The translations under genes were made by a program, and so were the position numbers. The notes beneath the pieces were generated by a model. That model saw nothing but the letters and a program-made list of their open reading frames with translations, was not told the origin of the DNA and did not search any database. 26,822 nucleotides of DNA from an uncultured Clostridia bacterium (GTDB taxonomy: Bacteria > Bacillota > Clostridia > Tissierellales > Peptoniphilaceae), in contig CAMEGD010000005.1 of the NCBI GenBank assembly GCA_945916025.1, positions 1 to 26,822 on the forward strand, read 5' to 3'. The number at the start of each line of letters is the position of its first letter. Positions within the stretch are counted from its first letter, which is position 1. This document shows positions 8,181 through 16,105 of the stretch, in pieces.

Positions 8181-9277
8181 TATGCAAGCCTCACTGGAAG
8201 AACTAGGTATAGGTAATTAGAATTATCTACCCCTTCAATAATCATAGGGTTTACATCATCTAATAACTTAAGTTCAATTTCCACATCATCCATATTCTTG
8301 ATACCTTCTAGAAGATATTTAGAATTAAAGGCTATAAGCTGGTTAGAACCTTCTATTTCTACATTCACTCCCTCTTCTACAGATCCTAATTCTGTATTGG
8401 ATAAAATTTTAACATAATTGTCCTTGAATTCAAGTTTTACTAAATTTGCCTTTTCTTCTTTTGCTAATAATTCAGCCCTTTCTAGGGATTGTTGTAGAAG
8501 ATGTCTATTTACTATTACATTAGTTGAATGGTCTTTTCTAATAATATCTTCGTATTTAAAGAACTGTCCATCAATTAGTTGGGCATAAAAAACTGTATCT
8601 TCAAGTTCAAATTTTATATTGTTTCTTGAAAATGTAATTTTTATTTCTTCATCTTCATCTCCAAGTATTTTTGAAAGTTCATTTAGAGCCTTTCCTGGTA
8701 CTATGGCAGAACATTCTTCTTCTGATGATATTTTTTCTTTATAAACTGATAGTCTATAACCATCTAGGGATACAAATCTTATTTCATCAGCCTTTACTTC
8801 AAACAAGACTCCTGTTAAGGCCCTTCTATTATAGTCTAAGCTTACTGCAAAGGTTGTTTGTTTAATTGCTTGTTTTAAGGTTGATGTTTTTATTGTAATA
8901 GATTGATCATTTTCTAAAACTGGTAGGGATGGATATTCCTTATAGTTGTGGGTAAGTAACTCAAAGTTAGAGTTTTGTACCTTTATATACATCCTGTCGT
9001 CTTTTACTTCTATATTAATAGTGTCATTTGGAAGTTTTCTAATTATATCTCCAAACAATCTAGAATTAACAAGGGTGGTTCCTTCACTTATAACATTGCA
9101 GTCCTTATAGGTTTCTATACTTATAATTTCTGAGTCAGTTCCTGTAAGTTTTATCTTGTTATCTTCAAGGCTTATTAAAACACCTTCTAATTCTTTAGAA
9201 ATAGCCCTTGATGATATTGCTCTTTGTACTATTGAAATACTTTCATTTAATGAATGTTGATTAATTGTAAATTTCAT
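8180..9277 (-). CDS. dnaN: DNA polymerase III beta subunit (sliding clamp)
   Basis: This 365-residue protein is the ring-shaped processivity clamp. The N-terminus (MKFTINQHSLNESISIVQRA) and C-terminus (NYLYLVLPVRL) are characteristic. The three repeated clamp domains fit the length, close to the usual 366-378. The start is supported by AAGGAGC seven bases upstream. The gene lies 115 bases after dnaA; that gap contains the probable origin-unwinding element, so the dnaN leader and the origin overlap. Confidence 0.97.
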   Translation of the reverse strand: MKFTINQHSLNESISIVQRAISSRAISKELEGVLISLEDNKIKLTGTDSEIISIETYKDCNVISEGTTLVNSRLFGDIIRKLPNDTINIEVKDDRMYIKVQNSNFELLTHNYKEYPSLPVLENDQSITIKTSTLKQAIKQTTFAVSLDYNRRALTGVLFEVKADEIRFVSLDGYRLSVYKEKISSEEECSAIVPGKALNELSKILGDEDEEIKITFSRNNIKFELEDTVFYAQLIDGQFFKYEDIIRKDHSTNVIVNRHLLQQSLERAELLAKEEKANLVKLEFKDNYVKILSNTELGSVEEGVNVEIEGSNQLIAFNSKYLLEGIKNMDDVEIELKLLDDVNPMIIEGVDNSNYLYLVLPVRLA

Positions 9278-9281
9278 GTTT

Positions 9282-9392
9282 GCTCCTTAGTATAATATAT
9301 TGTTCTAGTAGTAGTAGGTCCTGTTGATATGTTGATAAGTTATTCTATGCCTATTAGTTACTAGAAAAGTTAACTTTATAAATTGTGAATAA
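9282..9392 (-). other. Probable origin-unwinding element between dnaA and dnaN (DnaA boxes, trios, AT-rich stretch)
   Basis: Read on the minus strand this gap contains, in order, a DnaA box TTATTCACA (9384-9392), TTATCAACA (9330-9338), a weaker ATATCAACA (9322-9330), a short GGACC patch, three CTA repeats reading TACTACTACTAG, and AT-rich AACAATATATTATAC just before the dnaN ribosome site. On the plus strand the trios are four TAG units at 9306-9317. The order box, GC patch, trios, AT-rich DNA is that of the B. subtilis basal unwinding system. Function is inferred from this match. Confidence 0.75.
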
Positions 9393-10694
9393 CTAATTGC
9401 TTTTTATTTTCCTTCTTAATTCATTAATTGTATTTTTTAAGTTAGGGTCTTTCTTTATATCTGTTTCTATTTTTTCTACTGCATGTATAACAGTAGTATG
9501 GTCTCTGCCTCCAAAGTCAGCTCCTATCTTAGGTAGGGATAGGTCAGTTAAATCTCTACATAAGTACATGGCTATTTGTCTTGGGTAGGCAATATTTTTT
9601 GGTCTCTTTTTAGATTCTAATTCTTCTATGGAAACTCCATATTGATATGAGACAAAGTTTTTTATCCTATTAGAATCAATTTTTATTTTCTTTCTTTGTT
9701 CTAGGACGTCCTTTAGGACATGGTGGGCCATATCTAGGTCCACTTCCCTAGAGGTTAGATTTGAATAAGCAACTATCTTAAGTAGGGCCCCTTCAAGTTC
9801 TCTAATATTAGAGTCTATATTTTCTGCAATATAGTCAATAATATTATCAGTAATTCCAAAGCCTTCTTGTTCGTTTTTGTTTCTTAAAATTGCAATTCTA
9901 GTTTCTATATCTGGGGTCATAATATCAGCTATTAGACCTCCACCAAGTCTAGTTATAATACGGGTTTCAAGTCCCTTAAGTTCCTTTGGTGGTTTATCTG
10001 AAGTTACTACAATTTGCTTTTCGTTTTGGTATAGGACATTAAAGGTGTGGAAAAACTCCTCTTGGATTCCTTCCTTTCCTATTAGAAACTGGATATCATC
10101 TACTAATAAAAGATCTACATTCCTATATTTTTTTCTAAACTCTGGTGTAGTATCCTTTCTTAAGGCCTCTACTAGCTCATTTGTAAACTGTTCGCTGGAC
10201 ACATACATTGGTCTAAGGTTAGGATCTTCTTCTAGCATATAGTTTCCAATTGCATGCATAAGATGGGTTTTTCCTAGGCCTGAATTTCCATAAATAAATA
10301 GTGGATTGTAGAGGCTACCAGGTGATTCTCCAACTGAAAAAGCAGCTGCATGGGCAAATTCATTACTCTTTCCTACTACGAAATTATCAAAGGTGTATCT
10401 TGAAATAATGTTGTTAATATCGTCCTTTTCAACAGTATTTACAGTATCTTCTTCTAAAATTTCGAATTTTAAGTTGTACTTATTAGCAGTAACATTAAAA
10501 ATAGCATTTTCAATGTTATCTGAATATCTTTTTTCTACAAAGGATATTTGGTGTTCTGTAGGAAATTTTAAAACAAAATCATCTTGTTCTATGGAATATC
10601 CTACATTTCCAAACCAAAAATCATAGTTTGTACCAATATCCCTTTCAATTTCACTTAGGATCCTCTTCCAAGTTTCCTGATTTATCTTCGACAT
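9393..10694 (-). CDS. dnaA: Chromosomal replication initiator DnaA
   Basis: This 433-residue protein is the AAA+ initiator that binds DnaA boxes and opens the origin. Domain I covers roughly residues 1-85. The Walker A motif is GNSGLGKT (136-143) and the Walker B motif is LLLVDDIQFL with Asp199-Asp200. The C-terminal helix-turn-helix carries the box-reading motif DHTTVIHA (398-405). The length is a little below the usual 440-450 because of a short linker after domain I. AAGGAG precedes the ATG at a proper distance. A DnaA box lies directly in front of the gene (10721-10729) and another abuts its stop codon, consistent with autoregulation. Confidence 0.98.
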   Translation of the reverse strand: MSKINQETWKRILSEIERDIGTNYDFWFGNVGYSIEQDDFVLKFPTEHQISFVEKRYSDNIENAIFNVTANKYNLKFEILEEDTVNTVEKDDINNIISRYTFDNFVVGKSNEFAHAAAFSVGESPGSLYNPLFIYGNSGLGKTHLMHAIGNYMLEEDPNLRPMYVSSEQFTNELVEALRKDTTPEFRKKYRNVDLLLVDDIQFLIGKEGIQEEFFHTFNVLYQNEKQIVVTSDKPPKELKGLETRIITRLGGGLIADIMTPDIETRIAILRNKNEQEGFGITDNIIDYIAENIDSNIRELEGALLKIVAYSNLTSREVDLDMAHHVLKDVLEQRKKIKIDSNRIKNFVSYQYGVSIEELESKKRPKNIAYPRQIAMYLCRDLTDLSLPKIGADFGGRDHTTVIHAVEKIETDIKKDPNLKNTINELRRKIKSN

Positions 10695-11216
10695 AATTAC
10701 TCCTTATTAACAATTTCCACTGTGGATAAAGATATAAACAAAAGGCTACAAACTTATTCATGTGGATAATGTGGATAACTAAAACATTTAGACTTATTAA
10801 CAAGTTGAAAAATTTGTAGCTGTTAATAAGTTTTAGGTAAATTATCCTGTTTTTTGTAAAAAATCTGTAAAAGTAATGTGAATATCCACATACTTATCAA
10901 CAGGTTGTTAATAACTACTTAACCACAGAAATCTAAAATGATTCAATTTTGATAAAGGGATAAGTTGTTAATAAAATGGGTTTTTAGAAAAATATAATTA
11001 AATTTCCCTAGAAAACCTTTGTTTTACAATAAAAAAACCAGACAAAAAACAAAAAATTTTCTCTAGTAAAAAACTTATAAAAACTTTGAAAATCCTACAT
11101 TCACAGGGATTTTTTTACTATTAGTATTTTAACAGAAAAAAGCTAAAGTTTCAAGACTTATCCACAGGCACTAAAAGTACAAGGAGACTTTTCCACAGGA
11201 GTTTTTACCTTTTTCG
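10695..11216. other. Replication origin oriC, DnaA-box cluster between dnaA and rpmH
   Basis: This gene-free stretch holds many DnaA boxes. Perfect TTWTNCACA sites are at 10721-10729, 10761-10769 and 10770-10778 (minus strand) and at 11158-11166 and 11189-11197 (plus strand). One-mismatch sites of the form TTATTAACA or TTATCAACA are at 10704-10712, 10794-10802, 10821-10829, 10894-10902, 10906-10914 and 10966-10974. Further near matches are at 10877-10885, 10882-10890 and 10919-10927. Bases 10975-11100 form a very AT-rich middle part. Gene orientation reverses here, as expected for the start of bidirectional replication. Confidence 0.92.
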
Positions 11217-11245
11217 TTGACAAAATTTTAAAAGATTTATATACT
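11217..11245 (+). promoter_or_regulatory. Promoter of the rpmH operon
   Basis: TTGACA (11217-11222) and TATACT (11240-11245) are separated by 17 bases, one mismatch from the vegetative consensus. It lies about 45 bases upstream of rpmH and about 20 bases after the last strong DnaA box (11189-11197), so DnaA binding could influence it. Confidence 0.85.
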
Positions 11246-11290
11246 ATTATAACGTGATTAAATGGACAAATTATAAGGAGGTGCCTAGTC

Positions 11291-11425
11291 ATGAAAAGAA
11301 CGTACCAACCTAAGAGAAAAAAAAGATCAAGATTGCACGGTTTTAGAAACAGAATGAAGACTAAAGCTGGACGTAATGTAATCGCAGCTCGTAGGAAAAA
11401 AGGAAGAAAAAGACTAACAGTTTAA
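11291..11425 (+). CDS. rpmH: 50S ribosomal protein L34
   Basis: This 44-residue, highly basic protein starts MKRTYQPKRKKRSRLHGFRNRM and ends with the RRKKGRKRLTV type tail typical of L34. It is a structural protein of the large ribosomal subunit. A strong AAGGAGGTG (about 11276-11284) precedes the ATG. It is the first gene of the plus-strand operon and ends two bases before rnpA, the standard arrangement beside bacterial origins. Confidence 0.97.
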   Translation: MKRTYQPKRKKRSRLHGFRNRMKTKAGRNVIAARRKKGRKRLTV

Positions 11426-11427
11426 TT

Positions 11428-11760
11428 ATGATCACTGTTAAAAGTTACTTTGATTTTAAAAAGGCTTATGATAAAGGAAAGTCCTATGGAAATAGGAACT
11501 TAGTTTTATATGTTAGAAAAAACAAGCTAGATTACAGCCGCTTGGGTATAACAATTTCAAAAAAAACTGGAAAAGCAGTAATAAGAAATAAAATAAAACG
11601 TCAAATGAAAGAGATATACAGAAAGTATTCGCCAAATATTAAGGAAGGTTACGACCTTATATTTATTATTAGGAGAAATGTTCCTGATATCTCTTTTAAA
11701 GAGTTAGAAAGTGCTTTTAAGCATATTCTAAAGGTATCTAAAATGGAAAAACAAAAATGA
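11428..11760 (+). CDS. rnpA: Ribonuclease P protein component
   Basis: This 110-residue basic protein assists the catalytic RNA of RNase P in maturing tRNA 5' ends. The family signature is visible as AVIRNKIKRQMKEIYR (the RNR region) in the middle, preceded by RLGITISKKTGKAV and followed by YDLIFIIRRNV. The length is typical. The start follows rpmH after two bases, with an AGGAAG ribosome site inside the rpmH coding end. The stop overlaps the yidD start by four bases (ATGA). Confidence 0.95.
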   Translation: MITVKSYFDFKKAYDKGKSYGNRNLVLYVRKNKLDYSRLGITISKKTGKAVIRNKIKRQMKEIYRKYSPNIKEGYDLIFIIRRNVPDISFKELESAFKHILKVSKMEKQK

Positions 11761-11972
11761 AAAGATTTGCTATTCTGATCATAAGATTTTATCAAAGATT
11801 TATCTCAAAATATTTGCTGCCAGGGGCTAGATGTAGGTTTTATCCAACATGTTCCCAGTATGCAATAGAGGCTTACGAAAAATATGGGTTTTTTAAAGGG
11901 ACCTACAAGGCAGCAAGTAGAATACTAAGGTGTCATCCCTTCCACGAAGGTGGATATGACCCATTAGATTAG
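11757..11972 (+). CDS. yidD: Membrane-insertion efficiency factor YidD
   Basis: This 71-residue protein has the YidD core: RFYQRFISKYLLPGARCRFYP with CSQYAIEA and the closing RILRCHPFHEGGYDPL. The two conserved cysteines of the CRFYPTCS motif and a third in RCHPF are present. YidD aids YidC-dependent insertion of inner-membrane proteins and associates with the membrane through an amphipathic N-terminus. It overlaps rnpA by four bases and is followed after eight bases by yidC, its functional partner. Confidence 0.94.
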   Translation: MKRFAILIIRFYQRFISKYLLPGARCRFYPTCSQYAIEAYEKYGFFKGTYKAASRILRCHPFHEGGYDPLD

Positions 11973-11980
11973 GAGGAAAA

Positions 11981-12715
11981 ATGGTATTTATTTATCAGTT
12001 TATGGGATGGGTTCTTAGGTCTTCGTATGAGTTTGTTAATGGGGTTTTGCCAGGAGATTCTAGACTTATGTCAAACTATGCAATTGCAATAGTTATAATG
12101 TCTATAATCATAAAACTAATCACCCTACCGCTTACATTAAAACAACAAAAGTCTATGGCTAAAACCAAGGCTTTACAACCAAGGCTAAGAGAATTACAAG
12201 AAAAGTATGGTAATGATGCTCAAACTATAGCGAGAAAACAACAAGAACTATATAAAGAAGCAGGAGTAAGTCCTTTAGGTGGATGTCTACCTCTTCTAAT
12301 ACAGTTTCCAATACTAATAGCAATGTGGAGGGTTGTACAACAACCTACTACTTATGTATTTACAGAACCAGGATTTTATGAATCAATAAACAAATCATTT
12401 TTTTGGATTAAAAATCTAAATAATGTAGATACAACAATGATTCTACCAATCCTAGCAGCTGTAGTTTCATTTGTAAATACTAAGTTAATGACAAAAAATC
12501 AAGCTCAACCAAGTACGGGAGACAGGGAAAAAGACGAGGCTATGAAAAAGTCTAATAACATGATGCAATATATGATGCCTTTAATGTTTATCTTTATCTA
12601 CAGGTCTCTACCAGCTGTACTACCACTTTATATGATAATTAGTATGGGGTTATCTACTATCCAACAACTATTTATAAATAGAATGTTTCAAGAAGCAGAA
12701 GGTGAAAATAAGTGA
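11981..12715 (+). CDS. yidC: Membrane protein insertase YidC/OxaA
   Basis: This 244-residue polytopic protein inserts proteins into the membrane alone or with Sec. The opening amphipathic region precedes helices at about residues 31-52, 97-118, 151-170 and 190-220. Between the first two is the hydrophilic loop of the family (LKQQKSMAKTKALQPRLREL), and GVSPLGGCLPLLIQFP is the conserved start of the next helix. The groove arginine of many homologues is Lys45 here (IIIKLITLPLT). No lipobox signal peptide is seen, unlike Bacillus SpoIIIJ. AGGAGG sits just upstream. The TGA stop overlaps the GTG start of jag. Confidence 0.94.
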   Translation: MVFIYQFMGWVLRSSYEFVNGVLPGDSRLMSNYAIAIVIMSIIIKLITLPLTLKQQKSMAKTKALQPRLRELQEKYGNDAQTIARKQQELYKEAGVSPLGGCLPLLIQFPILIAMWRVVQQPTTYVFTEPGFYESINKSFFWIKNLNNVDTTMILPILAAVVSFVNTKLMTKNQAQPSTGDREKDEAMKKSNNMMQYMMPLMFIFIYRSLPAVLPLYMIISMGLSTIQQLFINRMFQEAEGENK

Positions 12716-13683
12716 GTTTTATAATTAAAACAGCAAAGACTGTTGAAGAAGCAATAGATGCAGGTCTTTTGGAACTTGGCTTAAGTAGAGATGAAGTTGA
12801 AATTGAAGTTATAGAAGAGGCTAAGGCTGGATTTTTAGGCTTTGGTCAAAAAGACGCAATGGTTAAACTAAAACAAAAAGAAGACATATCTTCATTTGTT
12901 AGAGACATCCTATACGACAAGCCAAAGGAAGAAAAAGACCTTCCTAAAAAAGAAGAAGTAAAAAAACCGGTAGAAAACCTACCAAAAAAAGAAAAATTAG
13001 TTAAAAATGATTCTAAAAAAGAAGAAATCATTGTAGAGTCAGTCGAAAAATTCGAGACTGAAAAAGAAGAAGTAAAAGAAGAAAAAGTAGTAGAAGAAGT
13101 AAGAAAAGAAGTTAAAAAAGACTTAGTTTATGAAGAAGACTTTGACGATGATGAAGATGTAGTAGAAGAAAGAGGCTTTTCTAGAAGAAACAGAAGTGTA
13201 GAAAGCCTATGGAATGACATTGAACTTAAAAATAAGTCAGAAGAATTCCTATCTACAATTATCGACGAGTTCCAAATAGACTATTTCTTAGTAACAGAAT
13301 TTGAAAATAACGAATTAAAAGTTGAAGTTAAGGGAAAAAATTCCAACGATCTAGGAATAGTAATTGGAAAACATGGCTCAACACTTGATTCATTACAATA
13401 TCTATTAAGTCAAGTAGTAAACAAACACAAAGAAGACTTTATTAGGGTTACCGTAGATGCCAACGAATACAGGGACAAGAGAAAGAAGAGCCTTGAAAAA
13501 ATGGCAAGACGTGGAGTTGAAAGATTAAACAAGTTTAATAGACCTGTAAAATTAGAGCCAATGAACCCTGCAGATAGAAGAATTGTCCATATGGTTTTAC
13601 AAAACTATGATGACATATCTACCCATTCGGAAGGAAGAGATCCTTTTAGAAGAGTAGTAATAACAAAAGAAAGAAAACACTAG
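12712..13683 (+). CDS. jag: Jag/KhpB RNA-binding protein with long acidic-basic linker
   Basis: This 323-residue protein starts with GTG, overlapping the yidC stop by four bases. It has a Jag N-terminal domain (residues 1-55, with KAGFLGFGQKDA), a very Lys/Glu-rich low-complexity linker (about 58-150), a KH domain (about 170-245, with IGKHGSTLDSLQYLL) and a C-terminal R3H domain (about 250-323, with NPADRRIVHMVL). The linker makes it much longer than the roughly 200-residue Bacillus protein. Family members (KhpB/EloR) bind RNA and affect cell elongation in streptococci. It is the last gene of the rpmH operon and is followed by a terminator. Confidence 0.93.
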   Translation: MSFIIKTAKTVEEAIDAGLLELGLSRDEVEIEVIEEAKAGFLGFGQKDAMVKLKQKEDISSFVRDILYDKPKEEKDLPKKEEVKKPVENLPKKEKLVKNDSKKEEIIVESVEKFETEKEEVKEEKVVEEVRKEVKKDLVYEEDFDDDEDVVEERGFSRRNRSVESLWNDIELKNKSEEFLSTIIDEFQIDYFLVTEFENNELKVEVKGKNSNDLGIVIGKHGSTLDSLQYLLSQVVNKHKEDFIRVTVDANEYRDKRKKSLEKMARRGVERLNKFNRPVKLEPMNPADRRIVHMVLQNYDDISTHSEGRDPFRRVVITKERKH

Positions 13684-13706
13684 AAAATCACACATTTAAT
13701 CACGGA

Positions 13707-13730
13707 TAGAGACGGGTAAAACCGTCTCTA
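13707..13730 (+). terminator. Terminator of the rpmH-jag operon
   Basis: The arms TAGAGACGG (13707-13715) and CCGTCTCTA (13722-13730) pair perfectly around a six-base loop and are followed by TTTT, 23 bases after the jag stop. Confidence 0.9.
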
Positions 13731-13789
13731 TTTTGCTAAATAATCCTTTACAAATTGAGCCACTAATTTGGACATAAATACTACCTATA

Positions 13790-14314
13790 TCAATTGATTA
13801 ATTTATTAAAATCTTTTTCATATAAATATACTAGGGTTTCATCCCCACTTTTATCTAAATATTCTTTTATAAGGGTCATATTATTTTTTTCTGCTACTAA
13901 TTTTGATGGTATATTGTTTTTCTTCATATAGGAATAAACTCTTCTAAAAGGTGTATTTTCAAAAGTCCATTTTCTTACCGCTGATGAAGCTTCTGTTGCA
14001 TATCCATTATTATGATAATCACGTCTAATATGGTAACCGATTTCTGGAAGATAGTCTCCGTCTATATTTTGGATTGTTAGACCACAATCTCCTATAAGTT
14101 CGTCATTTTCTTTTAATATAACAGCCCAAAGTCCAAAGCTATAATCTTTATAACGTCTAATATTTTTCTCTATCCAAGACTTAACCCTATCCTTATCAAA
14201 CTTAAATGTATAGTAAATCATATTTTCATTATCACCTAGAACTTTATATAAGTCATCTAAGTCCTCTAATTTAAGTTCTCTAAGGTAGAGCCTGTCTGTT
14301 TCTAGGATTATCAT
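13790..14314 (-). CDS. GNAT-family N-acetyltransferase (RimJ/RimL-like)
   Basis: This 174-residue protein has the features of the GNAT fold. The opening IILETDRLYLRELKLEDLDDLYKVL is typical of the RimJ/RimL subgroup. A central ELIGDCGLTIQ strand is followed by EIGYHIRRDYHNNGYATEA, whose NNGYA part is the acetyl-CoA pyrophosphate loop. The FRRVYSYMKKNNIPSKLVAEK stretch is the usual C-terminal motif. The substrate cannot be read from sequence; homologues acetylate protein N-termini, antibiotics or small amines. It is transcribed against the surrounding operons and overlaps the upstream gene by four bases, so the two form a separate minus-strand unit inserted between jag and mnmE. Confidence 0.85.
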   Translation of the reverse strand: MIILETDRLYLRELKLEDLDDLYKVLGDNENMIYYTFKFDKDRVKSWIEKNIRRYKDYSFGLWAVILKENDELIGDCGLTIQNIDGDYLPEIGYHIRRDYHNNGYATEASSAVRKWTFENTPFRRVYSYMKKNNIPSKLVAEKNNMTLIKEYLDKSGDETLVYLYEKDFNKLIN

Positions 14315-14598
14315 TTAAAATCTCCATAATAGTTTTCAGTAAGTCCTAACTTATTGTAATGAAGGTAGAGATTTTCTAAGTCTTCCTTTTCAATAACCTT
14401 GTCTATATAAACAGTAAGACCTTCTTCTTTGTAAGGTGTATAAAGGTTGATATCCTTGTCATCTGGTTTATAGATTCCAACAACAGGGTTAAATTCAAAT
14501 CCCTTACAAGATGGGTTTCCTTTTAAGGTAATAGTTATATTATCTTCTTTTCTTTCCTTTAATAAATTTAGAAATTTTTCTTCAAATTTTATTTTCAT
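14311..14598 (-). CDS. Small protein, possibly HesB/IscA-like
   Basis: This 95-residue soluble protein begins MKIKFEEKFLNLL and has ITITLKGNPSCKGFEFNPVV near residues 22-41 and EEGLTVYIDKVI near 63-73. The alternation of strands, the single cysteine in the first strand-turn and the VYID segment recall HesB/IscA-like Fe-S scaffold relatives, but the three canonical cysteines are not all present. The assignment is weak. A ribosome site (AAAGGATG) precedes the ATG, with TATAGT as a possible -10 about 35 bases upstream. It is co-transcribed with the acetyltransferase through a four-base overlap. Confidence 0.55.
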   Translation of the reverse strand: MKIKFEEKFLNLLKERKEDNITITLKGNPSCKGFEFNPVVGIYKPDDKDINLYTPYKEEGLTVYIDKVIEKEDLENLYLHYNKLGLTENYYGDFK

Positions 14599-14686
14599 AA
14601 AAAATCATCCTTTCTCACACTATATACCCAATCCTTTAGGTGAAAGTATTAAAAATTTTTATATAAGTATACTAAAATCATAGGTC

Positions 14687-14715
14687 TTTATGTTTTATCC
14701 ATTATCCTTTATAAT
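14687..14715 (+). promoter_or_regulatory. Likely promoter of mnmE
   Basis: A perfect -10 TATAAT is at 14710-14715. A poor -35 (TTTATG, 14687-14692) lies 17 bases upstream. It is followed by GAAAGAGGG before the mnmE ATG. The divergent minus-strand gene starts at 14598, so the 149-base gap serves both directions. Confidence 0.5.
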
Positions 14716-14747
14716 AAGATGGATATAAAAAAAGAAAGAGGGATTTA

Positions 14748-16094
14748 ATGGGAAATACTGTATGTGCAATTTCCACATCTGTTGGAAGGGCTGGTCTAGG
14801 CATTGTTAGAATGACTGGTGATGAGTCCTTAGATGTAATAAAAAAGGTATTTACTAATTATAATAATTTAAATAATAAACAAATGACCTATGGTCATATT
14901 ATAGATGAAGGAAAACTAATAGATGAGGTTTTATTAGTATTTATGAAGGGACCCCACACCTATACCTGTGAAGATGTTGTAGAAATATATTGTCATGGTG
15001 GAGTTATAGCTGTGAGAGAGGTTCTAAGGTCCTTACTTAAAAACGGGGCCAGCCTTGCAGAGCCTGGAGAGTTTACTAAAAGGGCCTTTTTAAATGGAAG
15101 GCTAGATTTAACCCAAGCTGAGGCAGTCTTGGACCTAATAGACTCATCTACTTCTTTAAGTTATGAAAACAGTCTTTCTCAACTATCTGGTGGAATTTCT
15201 AAGGAAGTTGAGGATATTTTTGATGACCTTTTAGGGGTTATGGCCTCTACTGTTACTGAAATTGATTTTCCTGAAGATGAAAATGACACCTTAAGTAATG
15301 ATGAAAAAATAAATAAGTTAAGTCCTCTTTTAGATAGAATTGACAAGTTAATTATGTCTGGAAAAAGGGGCAAGGTCCTAAAAGACGGCATAAAGACCCT
15401 TATTTTGGGTAGACCAAATGTTGGGAAGTCTTCCCTTTTAAATGCCCTTTTAAAGGAAAATAGGGCTATTGTAACTGATATTCCTGGAACTACTAGGGAT
15501 ACTATAGAGGAAGTTCTAGACCTAGACGGTATTCCAATAAAGCTTATTGATACTGCTGGCATTAGGGAAACTGAAGACACAGTGGAACTTATTGGGGTAA
15601 AAAAGGCCAAGGAAGAAATATCTAGGGCTGACTTGATCTTAGTCTTACTGGATTCTTCTTCTGAAATAGGAGAGGAAGATTTGGATATTTTAAAGGCTTC
15701 TAAGGACAAGGAAAGGATTGTTATAATTAATAAAACAGACCTTGAAAGTAAAATTGACTTAAGTGCCCTTGAGGGAGAAAATGTTATAATGACTTCCCTA
15801 CTAAATAATTTTGGGGTAGATGAATTACAAGAAGAAATCAAGTCCTTGTTTTTTGATGACAAGATAAGTTCTAATGATGAGGCCTATGTATCTAATATTA
15901 GGCATATAGACCACCTAAACAAGGCAAGAAGTGCTTTACATTCTGCTATTGAAGACTTAAAACTTGGAATTCCTCTAGACTTAGTAGAGGTAGATTTAAA
16001 TATTACAATGGATGAACTTGGAAATATAACTGGGAAGACTACTAATGAGGATGTTTTAGACAGAATATTTTCAGAATTTTGTATTGGAAAATAG
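14748..16094 (+). CDS. mnmE: tRNA modification GTPase MnmE
   Basis: This 448-residue protein, with MnmG, installs the carboxymethylaminomethyl group on the wobble uridine of certain tRNAs. The N-terminal tetrahydrofolate-binding domain opens with AISTSVGRAGLGIVRMTG. The G domain carries GRPNVGKSSLLN (about 222-233), TTRD, DTAGI and NKTD. The C-terminus ends in FCIGK, with the catalytic cysteine of the family. The length is normal. A GAGGG ribosome site precedes the ATG. mnmG follows within eleven bases. Confidence 0.97.
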   Translation: MGNTVCAISTSVGRAGLGIVRMTGDESLDVIKKVFTNYNNLNNKQMTYGHIIDEGKLIDEVLLVFMKGPHTYTCEDVVEIYCHGGVIAVREVLRSLLKNGASLAEPGEFTKRAFLNGRLDLTQAEAVLDLIDSSTSLSYENSLSQLSGGISKEVEDIFDDLLGVMASTVTEIDFPEDENDTLSNDEKINKLSPLLDRIDKLIMSGKRGKVLKDGIKTLILGRPNVGKSSLLNALLKENRAIVTDIPGTTRDTIEEVLDLDGIPIKLIDTAGIRETEDTVELIGVKKAKEEISRADLILVLLDSSSEIGEEDLDILKASKDKERIVIINKTDLESKIDLSALEGENVIMTSLLNNFGVDELQEEIKSLFFDDKISSNDEAYVSNIRHIDHLNKARSALHSAIEDLKLGIPLDLVEVDLNITMDELGNITGKTTNEDVLDRIFSEFCIGK

Positions 16095-16105
16095 GTGTAA
16101 ACAAT

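Noticed and set aside
15179..15862. 227-codon minus-strand frame inside mnmE
   Set aside because: It is Ser/Leu-rich and antisense to a fully conserved enzyme, a typical shadow frame.
16079..16105. Longer mnmG start at TTG 16079
   Set aside because: It lies inside mnmE without a ribosome site, and TTG 16106 has AGGTG at the right distance and gives the usual N-terminus.
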